Shown here: positions 37,433-49,400 of the stretch, piece by piece
How positions within the stretch are numbered: the stretch's first letter is position 1
Layout of the letters: the number at the start of each line of letters is the position of its first letter
From: Bolinopsis microptera
Lineage: Eukaryota > Ctenophora > Tentaculata > Lobata > Bolinopsidae
DNA: 64,000 nt
NCBI RefSeq assembly: GCF_026151205.1
Contig: NC_087079.1
Location: 4,545,230-4,609,229, forward strand
Reading direction: 5' to 3'
Notes under the pieces: generated by a model
The model's database searches: none
What the model saw: only the letters and a program-made list of their open reading frames with translations
Told to the model about the DNA's origin: nothing
Position numbers and translations under genes: made by a program

Positions 37433-40400
37433 TTAATGGTATTACTTCATAATGAGGTAATATTATACTTAATGTATGTGAGGTAAATATCATGGGGGGG
37501 GGGGGGGGGGGGGGGGCCTTAATGGTATTACTTCATAATGAGGTAATATTATACTTAATGTATGTGAGGTAAATATCATGGGGACTTTGACCTAAGCTTA
37601 ATAGAAAAATGCTAGCGAATAATTGGCTCTTTCCAAGAAAACTTTGATGTTGTGACCCCCCATAATATTACCGATGATGTTGTGAAAGTACTCAGAATAT
37701 GGGATAAACTCAGGGTCGTCTCAGGCCCAGATTTAGAGAGTGTATTAGTAGTGTAGAGTACGATTCTGTTGGCGACTTTTCTCTTGGAGATAATTTGGCC
37801 GCTATTTTCCTTGCTTCTCCTTTTTAATGACACTCCTTCTCCAGAGATAGACGGTCTAGGAGACACTATCCGAGACCACAACCGCAGTCTCCACAATCTA
37901 CAGGAGGTACTGCGTGAGGCGATCACGTCACGTGAGAGGGACGCATCACGTGATAGGCCACGTGACGTCATCATTCAGCCGCGTGAGACTGATAGCACGA
38001 CTAACTCCGAGATAAGGGATATTCAGAAAACCTTGCTTGAGCTCCAGGTTAGCTCACATATCACACTATCACTCCGTACCACTCTTCCACATTCCACTCC
38101 ACTTCACTACCAGCAGCTGACCACGGTAATCATCTTCACACGAGTATATTGTACGGAACCACCTACAGTTCAAGTGTTATTTATTGTATATTTAGAGAGC
38201 AGTACTTGTGAAAGTTTAACCGTTATTAATTTTCAGTACTCCTTAAAACATGTTGCTGAGAATCAAGTGAAAGAAAAACCTGAAAGGTGAGTTTTGTGTT
38301 TTGTAATTTCTATTTTAATCGAACAACATTATTACATAAACTCGCCCATTCAATTATTGAATAATCATAGAAAAACTCTGCAATAGCTTTAAACTTTCAT
38401 AATATGACTGGCGTACTTGTCGTCCAGAGTTCTGTTCTTTAACATGTGAAAATCTAAAATAAACCACAGTTAATAGTTTAACAAAGGGGCAGCTGCCATA
38501 TTTAGATATATTCTTTTGTTGATATTACTGGTGATTTTATGTGTCATGATATTGTGGCGTTTTAACAAAAGCATTCACGTGCAATGTGCATCTGTGTCTG
38601 CTTTTGTTATTCTGAATACAGACATGAGCTTACCATCATGCTATCCACAACTGATTCTATGATACTAGAATAGAAGCAAAAGCTCAAAAGTTGTATGAAT
38701 CTTTCTTTTGGGAATGGAATCGGTGGTACATCCCTGTTTATAAAAAAGAGAAAGAACTCAAAATAAAAAGTATTACAGCTACTAGAGTTGGAGGTGAAAG
38801 TTTAAACTATGTCGAGTAGATCCGTGTTAAAGCTAGCACAGTATTTGTTTGGTTGACATGCACTTTTTAATCTATCAGCTTGACAAATGCTTCACGAGAC
38901 TGTTCACTGTACTAATTTACTAGAATTGTTGGCAACATGTTCATAAATCAAGAATAAGTGACATGAAATTCATCTTGAACACATTTATACTTTATGATAT
39001 CGTTAATGGCGAATATGCTAATTTCTTAGTACTATCCATTGAAGCATGATTTAAAATAAAATTACTATTACCGAGAAATATTTCCTCAGAGTAAGAGAGC
39101 CAGAAATACAGCATAACGCTAATTGCTTACATTGTACAAACTGCAAAAGAAACGATCGTGATATTGATCTGGTAAGTTGGTTGGTTTTAATTAATTAATT
39201 AATTACTAATTTGATAAATTAGAAATATATAATTTTATAAATATATCTTTATTTGTTGAGCATGAGACGTTCTAACGCATACCTACTGAGAACAAGGAAT
39301 TTAACTTGATTTTATCAATTAATGGCAATCATTTACCTGATCGGAAATACCAAACAAATTTTTTAACATTCTTTAACATAATTTATTAACTACATTTAAC
39401 ATTCTTTAACATTCTTTAACATTCTTTAACATAATTTATTAACTACATTTAACATTGAGTCACAAACCTTAGATTTTACAATAATGCACAGAACCAGTAA
39501 CCACAGGCCACCATTGAATCTGGAGTATTCGTGATGTGACGCGTGCACGGTGAAGATAATGTAAACTAATTGATATTTCATGCTTACCTCACGTCCCTGA
39601 CTGATGGATGTCGCAATAAACTCTTCGTTATAATAAAGTAATAATGGGCTCTTTGGCAATTGGGAACATGTCCCATGAAATAAACAGAGAGCTCCACCTT
39701 TTATGTTCTATTGAGCTGGGTCCGACAACATCGTGATTTCAACATGATTAGTGACTTTAATACTATATTATGTTAACATAATATAAAAAGGTCTCAAGTC
39801 TGGTTATTAAGAAACACACCAACCCTAAACGATTACAGAATATTATATACATTTGTTCTATAATATGCATAGCATATGCCTAAAAATAGTATAATGGTGA
39901 AAACATTTCACTTTTAGCTTCACTTTTGAATTTCAGCTCTTGAAAATGAAAACTGCCGGACTGTCCTCTACAGTTAGCTGTACTAACTTACTAACTATGA
40001 CTAGCTACCACTAGCTGTCCTCTACAGTTAGCTGTACTGACTTACTAACTATGACTAGCTACCACTAGCTGTCCTCTACAGTTAGCTGTACTGACTTACT
40101 AACTATGACTAGCTACCACTAGCTGTCCTCTACAGTTAGCTGTACTGACTTACTAACTATGACTAGCTACCACTAGCTGTCCTCTACAGTTAGCTGTACT
40201 GACTTACTAACTATGACTAGCTACCACTAGCTGTCCTCTACAGTTAGCTGTACTGACTTACTAACTATGACTAGCTACCACTAGCTGTCCTCTACAGTTA
40301 GCTGTACTGACTTACTAACTATGACTAGCTACCACTAGCTGTCCTCTATGGTTAGCTGTACTGACTTACTAACTATGACTAGCTACCACTAGCTGTCCTC

Positions 40401-43400
40401 TATAGTTAGCTGTACTGACTTACTAACTATAACCAGTTACCACTAGCTGTCCTCTATAGTTAGCTGTACTGACTTACTAACTATGACCAGTTACCACTAG
40501 CTGTCCTCTATAGTTAGCTGTACTGACTTACTAACTATGACTAGCTACCACTAGCTGTCCTCTATAGTTAGTTGTACTGACTTACTAACTATGACTAGCT
40601 ACCACTAGCTGTCCTCTATAGTTAGCTGTACTAACTTACTAACTATGACTAGCTACCATTAGCTGTCCTCTATAGTTAGCTGTACTGACTTATTAACTAT
40701 CACTAGCTACCACTAGCTGTCCTCTATAGTTAGCTGTACTGTACTACTAGCTGTACTGACTTACTAACTATCACTAGCTACCACTAGCTGTCCTCTTTAG
40801 TTAGCTGTACTGACTTATTAACTATCACTAGCTACCACTAGCTGTCCTCTATAGTTAGCTGTACTGACTTACTAACTATGACCAGTTACCACTAGCTGTC
40901 CTCTATAGTTAGCTGTACTGACTTACTAACTATGACTAGCTGTCCTCTATAGTTAGCTGTACTGACTTACTAACTATGACTAGCTGTCCTCTATAGCCAT
41001 CATGAACTCTGAACTGATCATTAGCTGGCACTGACAATAGATTTCCGTTGCTAGCTAGCACATGCTCATGCCCAACCATGCAGCAACTACCCTAAATACG
41101 CATCAACAGCCCCTAAATTACGTAATTACTGCCCCCAATCGTGTGCTTGACTGCTCGTTTGCAGAGTTTCTACCAGAAAGTGGACAATTATATTGCAGCT
41201 GGTCAGACAGACAGTCCTACTTATTGTAGCAGTGGTGCAGCAGTGCAGCTGTGAGGCGTGAGCTGGTCAGACAGACAGTCCTACTTATTCAAGCAGTGGT
41301 GCAGCAGTGCAGCTGTGAGGCGTGAGCTGGTCAGACAGACAGTCCTACTTATTCAAGCAGTGATGCAGCAGTGCAGCTGTGAGGCGTGAGCTGGTCAGAC
41401 AGACAGTCTTACTTATTGTAGCAGTAATGCAGCAGTGCAGCTGTGAGGCGTGAGCTGGTCAGACAGACAGTCCTACTTATTGTAGCAGTAATGCAGCAGT
41501 GCAGCTGTGAGGCGTGAGCTGGTCAGACAGACAGTCTTACTTATTCTAGCAGTGGTGCAGCAGTGCAGCTGTGAGGCGTGAGCTGGTCAGACAGACAGTC
41601 CTACTTATTCTAGCAGTGGTGCAGCAGTGCAGCTGTGAGGCGTGAGCTGGTCAGACAGACAGTCCTACTTATTCTAGCAGTGGTGCAGCAGTGCAGCTGT
41701 GAGGCGTGAGCTGGTCAGACAGACAGTCTTACTTATTCTAGCAGTGGTGCAGCAGTGCAGTTGTGAGGCGTGAGCTGGTCAGACAGACAGTCCTACTTAT
41801 TCTAGCAGTGGTGCAGCAGTGCAGCTGTGAGGCGTGAGCTGGTCAGACAGACAGTCCTACTTATTGTAGCAGTGATGCAGCAGTGCAGCTGTGAGGCGTG
41901 AGCTGGTCAGACAGACAGTCCTACTTATTGTAGCATTGATGCAGCAGTGCAGCTGTGAGGCGTGAGCTGGTCAGACAGACAGTCCTACTTATTGTAGCAG
42001 TGGTGCAGCAGTGCAGCTGTGAGGCGTGAGCTGGTCAGACAGACAGTCCTACTTATTGTAGCAGTGGTACAGCAGTGCAGCTGTGAGGCGTGAGCTGGTC
42101 AGACAGACAGTCCTACTTATTGTAGCAGTGGTGCAGCAGTGCAGCTGTGAGGCGTGAGCTGGTCAGACAGACAGTCCTACTTATTGTAGCAGTGGTGCAG
42201 CAGTGCAGCTGTGAGGCGTGAGCTGGTCAGACAGACAGTCCTACTTATTGTAGCAGTGGTGCAGCAGTGCAGCTGTGAGGCGTGAGCTGGTCAGACAGAC
42301 AGTCCTACTTATTCTAGCAGTGGTGCAGCAGTGCAGCTGTGAGGCGTGAGCTGGTCAGACAGACAGTCCTACTTATTCTAGCAGTGGTGCAGCAGTGCAG
42401 CTGTGAGGCGTGAGCTGGTCAGACAGACAGTCCTACTTATTGTAGCAGTGGTGCAGCAGTGCAGCTGTGAGGCGTGAGCTGGTCAGACAGACAGTCCTAC
42501 TTATTCTAGCAGTGGTGCAGCAGTGCAGTTGTGAGGCGTGAGCTGGTCAGACAGACTGTCCTACTTATTCTAGCAGTGATGCAGCAGTGCAGCTGTGAGG
42601 CGTGAGCTGGTCAGACAGACAGTCCTACTTATTTTAGCAGTGGTGCAGCAGTGCAGCTGTGAGGCGTGAGCTGGTCAGACAGACAGTCCTACTTATTGTA
42701 GCAGTGGTGCAGCAGTGCAGCTGTGAGGCGTGAGCTGGTCAGACAGACAGTCCTACTTATTCTAGCAGTGGTGCAGCAGTGCAGTTGTGAGGCGTGGGCT
42801 GGTCAGACAGACAGTCCTACTTATTGTAGCAGTGGTGCAGCAGTGCAGCTGTGAGGCGTGAGCTGGTCAGACAGACAGTCCTACTTATTGTAGCAGTGGT
42901 GCAGCAGTGCAGCTGTGAGGCGTGAGCTGGTCAGACAGACAGTCCTACTTATTGTAGCAGTGGTGCAGCAGTGCAGCTGTGAGGCGTGAGCTGGTCAGAC
43001 AGACAGTCCTACTTATTCTAGCAGTGGTGCAGCAGTGCAGCTGTGAGGCGTGAGCTGGTCAGACAGACAGTCCTACTTATTCTAGCAGTGGTGCAGCAGT
43101 GCAGCTTTGAGGCGTGAGCTGGTCAGACAGACAGTCCTACTTATTGTAGCAGTGGTGCAGCAGTGCAGCTGTGAGGCGTGAGCTGGTCAGACAGACAGTC
43201 CTACTTATTCTAGCAGTGGTGCAGCAGTGCAGCTGTGAGGCGTGAGCTGGTCAGACAGACAGTCCTACTTATTGTAGCAGTGGTGCAGCAGTGCAGTTGT
43301 GAGGCGTGAGCTGGTCAGACAGACAGTCCTACTTATTGTAGCAGTGATGCAGCAGTGCAGCTGTGATGCGTGAGCTGGTCAGACAGACAGTCCTACTTAT

Positions 43401-46400
43401 TGTAGCAGTGGTGCAGCAGTGCAGTTGTGAGGCGTGAGCTGGTCAGACAGACAGTCCTACTTATTGTAGCAGTGGTGCAGCAGTGCAGCTGTGAGGCGTG
43501 AGCTGGTCAGACAGACAGTCCTACTTATTGTAGCAGTGGTACAGCAGTGCAGCTGTTCAGACAGACAGTCCTACTTATTGTAGCAGTGGTGCAGCAGTGC
43601 AGCTGTGAGGCGTGAGCTGGTCAGACAGACAGTCCTACTTATTCTAGCAGTGGTGCAGCAGTGCAGTTGTGAGGCGTGAGCTGGTCAGACAGACAGTCCT
43701 ACTTATTGTAGCAGTGGTGCAGCAGTGCAGCTGTGAGGCGTGAGCTGGTCAGACAGACAGTCTACTTATTCTAGCAGTGGTGCAGCAGTGCAGTTGTGAG
43801 GCGTGAGCTGGTCAGACAGACAGTCCTACTTATTCTAGCAGTGGTGCAGCAGTGCAGCTGTGAGGCGTGAGCTGGTCAGACAGACAGTCCTACTTATTGT
43901 AGCAGTGGTGCAGCAGTGCAGTTGTGAGGCGTGAGCTGGTCAGACAGACAGTCCTACTTATTGTAGCAGTGGTGCAGCAGTGCAGCTGTGAGGCGTGAGC
44001 TGGTCAGACAGACAGTCCTACTTATTGTAGCAGTGGTACAGCAGTGCAGCTGTTCAGACAGACAGTCCTACTTATTGTAGCAGTGGTGCAGCAGTGCAGC
44101 TGTGAGGCGTGAGCTGGTCAGACAGACAGTCCTACTTATTCTAGCAGTGGTGCAGCAGTGCAGTTGTGAGGCGTGGGCTGGTCAGACAGACAGTCCTACT
44201 TATTGTAGCAGTGGTGCAGCAGTGCAGCTGTGAGGCGTGAGCTGGTCAGACAGACAGTCCTACTTATTGTAGCAGTGGTGCAGCAGTGCAGCTGTGAGGC
44301 GTGAGCTGGTCAGACAGACAGTCCTACTTATTCTAGCAGTGGTGCAGCAGTGCAGCTGTGAGGCGTGAGCTGGTCAGACAGACAGTCCTACTTATTGTAG
44401 CAGTGGTGCAGCAGTGCAGTTGTGAGGCGTGAGCTGGTCAGACAGACAGTCCTACTTATTGTAGCAGTGATGCAGCAGTGCAGCTGTGATGCGTGAGCTG
44501 GTCAGACAGACAGTCCTACTTATTGTAGCAGTGGTGCAGCAGTGCAGTTGTGAGGCGTGAGCTGGTCAGACAGACAGTCCTACTTATTGTAGCAGTGGTG
44601 CAGCAGTGCAGCTGTGAGGCGTGAGCTGGTCAGACAGACAGTCCTACTTATTGTAGCAGTGGTACAGCAGTGCAGCTGTTCAGACAGACAGTCCTACTTA
44701 TTGTAGCAGTGGTGCAGCAGTGCAGCTGTGAGGCGTGAGCTGGTCAGACAGACAGTCCTACTTATTCTAGCAGTGGTGCAGCAGTGCAGTTGTGAGGCGT
44801 GAGCTGGTCAGACAGACAGTCCTACTTATTGTAGCAGTGGTGCAGCAGTGCAGCTGTGAGGCGTGAGCTGGTCAGACAGACAGTCTTACTTATTCTAGCA
44901 GTGGTGCAGCAGTGCAGTTGTGAGGCGTGAGCTGGTCAGACAGACAGTCCTACTTATTCTAGCAGTGGTGCAGCAGTGCAGCTGTGAGGCGTGAGCTGGT
45001 CAGACAGACAGTCCTACTTATTGTAGCAGTGGTGCAGCAGTGCAGTTGTGAGGCGTGAGCTGGTCAGACAGACAGTCCTACTTATTGTAGCAGTGGTGCA
45101 GCAGTGCAGCTCTGAGGCGTGAGCTGGTCAGACAGACAGTCCTACTTATTGTAGCAGTGGTACAGCAGTGCAGCTGTTCAGACAGACAGTCCTACTTATT
45201 GTAGCAGTGGTGCAGCAGTGCAGCTGTGAGGCGTGAGCTGGTCAGACAGACAGTCCTACTTATTCTAGCAGTGGTGCAGCAGTGCAGTTGTGAGGCGTGA
45301 GCTGGTCAGACAGACAGTCTTACTTATTGTAGCAGTGGTGCAGCAGTGCAGCTGTGAGGCGTGAGCTGGTCAGACAGACAGTCCTACTTATTGTAGCAGT
45401 GGTGCAGCAGTGCAGCTGTGAGGCGTGAGCTGGTCAGACAGACAGTCCTACTTATTGTAGCAGTGGTGCAGCAGTGCAGCTGTGTGGCGTGAGCTGGTCA
45501 GACAGACAGTCCTACTTATTGTAGCAGTGGTGCAGCAGTGCAGCTGTGAGGCGTGAGCTGGTCAGACAGACAGTCCTACTTATTCAAGCAGTGGTGCAGC
45601 AGTGCAGCTGTGAGGCGTGAGCTGGTCAGACAGACAGTCCTACTTATTCTAGCAGTGGTGCAGCAGTGCAGCTGTGAGGCGTGAGCTGGTCAGACAGACA
45701 GTCCTACTTATTGTAGCAGTGGTACAGCAGTGCAGCTGTTCAGACAGACAGTCCTACTTATTGTAGCAGTGGTGCAGCAGTGCAGCTGTGAGGCGTGAGC
45801 TGGTCAGACAGACAGTCCTACTTATTCTAGCAGTGGTGCAGCAGTGCAGTTGTGAGGCGTGAGCTGGTCAGACAGACAGTCCTACTTATTCTAGCAGTGG
45901 TGCAGCAGTGCAGCTGTGAGGCGTGAGCTGGTCAGACAGACAGTCCTACTTATTGTAGCAGTGGTGCAGCAGTGCAGCTGTGAGGCGTGAGCTGGTCAGA
46001 CAGACAGTCCTACTTATTGTAGCAGTGGTGCAGCAGTGCAGCTGTGAGGCGTGAGCTGGTCAGACAGACAGTCCTACTTATTGTAGCAGTGGTGCAGCAG
46101 TGCAGCTGTGAGGCGTGAGCTGGTCAGACAGACAGTCCTACTTATTGTAGCAGTGGTGCAGCAGTGCAGCTGTGAGGCGTGAGCTGGTCAGACAGACAGT
46201 CCTACTTATTCTAGCAGTGGTGCAGCAGTGCAGCTGTGAGGCGTGAGCTGGTCAGACAGACAGTCTTACTTATTGTAGCAGTGGTGCAGCAGTGCAGCTG
46301 TGAGGCGTGAGCTGGTCAGACAGACAGTCCTACTTATTGTAGCAGTGGTGCAGCAGTGCAGCTGTGAGGCGTGAGCTGGTCAGACAGACAGTCCTACTTA

Positions 46401-49400
46401 TTGTAGCAGTGGTGCAGCAGTGCAGCTGTGAGGCGTGAGCTGGTCAGACAGACAGTCCTACTTATTGTAGCAGTGGTGCAGCAGTGCAGCTGTGAGGCGT
46501 GAGCTGGTCAGACAGACAGTCCTACTTATTGTAGCAGTGGTGCAGCAGTGCAGCTGTGAGGCGTGAGCTGGTCAGACAGACAGTCCTACTTATTCTAGCA
46601 GTGGTGCAGCAGTGCAGCTGTGAGGCGTGAGCTGGTCAGACAGACAGTCCTACTTATTTTAGCAGTGGTGCAGCAGTGCAGCTGTGAGGCGTGAGCTGGT
46701 CAGACAGACAGTCCTACTTATTTTAGCAGTGGTGCAGCAGTGCAGCTGTGAGGCGTGAGCTGGTCAGACAGACAGTCCTACTTATTCTAGCAGTGGTGCA
46801 GCAGTGCAGCTGTGAGGCGTGAGCTGGTCAGACAGACAGTCCTACTTATTGTAGCAGTAATGCAACAGTGCAGCTGTGAGGTGTGAGCTGGTCAGACAGA
46901 CAGTCCTACTTATTCTAGCAGTGGTGCAGCAGTGCAGCTGTGAGGCGTGAGCTGGTCAGACAGACAGTCCTACTTATTCTAGCAGTGGTGCAGCAGTGCA
47001 GCTGTGAGGCGTGAGCTGGTCAGACAGACAGTCCTACTTATTCTAGCAGTGGTGCAGCAGTGCAGCTGTGAGGCGTGAGCTGGTCAGACAGACAGTCCTA
47101 CTTATTTTAGCAGTGGTGCAGCAGTGCAGCTGTGAGGCGTGAGCTGGTCAGACAGACAGTCCTACTTATTGTAGCAGTGGTGCAGCAGTGCAGCTGTGAG
47201 GCGTGAGCTGGTCAGACAGACAGTCTTACTTATTGTAGCAGTGGTGCAGCAGTGCAGCTGTGAGGCGTGAGCTGGTTAGACAGACAGTCCTACTTATTGT
47301 AGCAGTGGTGCAGCAGTGCAGCTGTGAGGCGTGAGCTGGTCAGACAGACAGTCTTACTTATTGTAGCAGTGGTGCAGCAGTGCAGCTGTGAGGCGTGAGC
47401 TGGTCAGACAGACAGTCCTACTTATTCTAGCAGTGATGCAGCAGTGCAGCTGTGAGGCGTGAGCTGGTCAGACAGACAGTCCTACTTATTGTAGCAGTAA
47501 TGCAGCAGTGCAGTTGTGAGGCGTGAGCTGGTCAGACAGACAGTCCTACTTTTTGTAGCAGTGGTGCAGCAGTGCAGTTGTGAGGCGTGAGCTGGTCAGA
47601 CAGACAGTCTTACTTATTGTAGCAGTGGTGCAGCAGTGCAGCTGTTCAGACAGACAGTCCTACTTATTGTAGCAGTGGTGCAGCAGTGCAGCTGTGAGGC
47701 GTGAGCTGGTCAGACAGACAGTCCTACTTATTGTAGCAGTGGTGCAGCAGTGCAGCTGTGAGGCGTGAGCTGGTCAGACAGACAGTCCTACTTATTGTAG
47801 CAGTGGTGCAGCAGTGCAGCTGTGAGGCGTGAGCTGGTCAGACAGACAGTCCTACTTATTGTAGCAGTAATGCAGCAGTGCAGTTGTGAGGCGTGAGCTG
47901 GTCAGACAGACAGTCCTACTTATTGTAGCAGTGGTGCAGCAGTGCAGCTGTGAGGCGTGAGCTGGTCAGACAGACAGTCCTACTTATTGTAGCGGTAATG
48001 CAGCAGTGCAGCTGTGAGGCGTGAGCTGGTCAGACAGACAGTCCTACTTATTTTAGCAGTGGTGCAGCAGTGCAGCTGTGAGGCGTGAGCTGGTCAGACA
48101 GACAGTCCTACTTTTTGTAGCAGTGGTGCAGCAGTGCAGCTGTGAGGCGTGAGCTGGTCAGACAGACAGTCCTACTTATTCTAGCAGTGATGCAGCAGTG
48201 CAGCTGTGAGGCGTGAGCTGGTCAGACAGACAGTCCTACTTATTGTAGCAGTGGTGCAGCAGTGCAGCTGTGAGGCGTGAGCTGGTCAGACAGACAGTCC
48301 TACTTATTCTAGCAGTGATGCAGCAGTGCAGTTGTGAGGCGTGAGCTGGTCAGACAGACAGTCCTACTTATTCTAGCAGTGGTGCAGCAGTGCAGCTGTG
48401 AGGCGTGAGCTGGTCAGACAGACAGTCCTACTTATTTTAGCAGTGGTGCACAAGTGTAGCTGGTTAACTTGAAACTCTTATAGTTCTCCTCTTATCAGAG
48501 TTCTAGTAGTAGTACAGTGTACACGAACACATTAGATTGTTGTTACTGAACAGTGAACTCCTCAATCACAGCCCTTGTTACCAACAAAAGAACAAACGTT
48601 ATTATATATCCATCAAGTTGTTAAATCTTCATAATATTAGTAACCGGCTTAACTACACTATTTCACAGCAAAAAAACGTGGATCGTGACATAAATAGTAC
48701 AGAATGTGATCTAAGCAAATAATTGTTCAGTTATTATTGCGTTTCAGGAGAAAGAACTGCGGAAAGTAAAGTTAGAGTTAGCCGAGACAATGAACGTGAA
48801 GATGGAGAAAGGGAGCTTGGAGAAGTTGCGCAGTGATCATACTACACTGTCTATTGATATGGAACGCATGCGCGCGGAGCGCAACCATCTCAATGAAGTA
48901 GGAACCGTTTTCGTTTAAATATTTAAAATGTTCAGCAGGAAAATTATTCTTCGCTAAATTGAGATAATTCATTATCATTAGTATACCTAGTCGTGCAATC
49001 CGGCCCCAACTTCCGAACAAATTCACAAATCGAGGTTTTGAAAAACGATCTGGCGACAGAAGCCTTTCCTCTATATTTTAAAGGGTTCGTGGAAGTACTG
49101 CATTATATAGTTATATACTATATTCAGTTTTCAGTGTTTACAACTATTTACTCACACTTACTTACATCACCCAATTTCTAGGTTCTGGCTCAGTACAAGA
49201 CTCAATTGTCGGAGATAGAACAAGATAAACGAGCCCGGTATCACGAGCTATTGGAGATAAACGACAGAATAGCTGAGTCTGAGAGGTAAGATAAACGACA
49301 GAATAGCTGAATCTGAGAGGTAAGATAAACGACAGAGTAGCTGAGTCTGAGAGGTAAGATAAACGACAGAATAGCTGAATCTGAGAAGTAATATAAACGA

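Larger units (their letters stand above)
35573..37844. other. Centriolin intron 24, remainder
   Basis: No gene seen. It contains a (GA)n tract of about 85 bp (36660-36744), a poly-G run of about 29 (37402-37430) and one of about 23 (37494-37516). The poly-G runs belong to a tandem duplication of about 85-90 bp whose unit includes CCTTAATGGTATTACTTCAT. Confidence 0.7.

Noticed and set aside
41197-48460. CRISPR-like regular array
   Set aside because: The whole 64-bp unit repeats with no unique spacers, and the genome is eukaryotic. It is a minisatellite.
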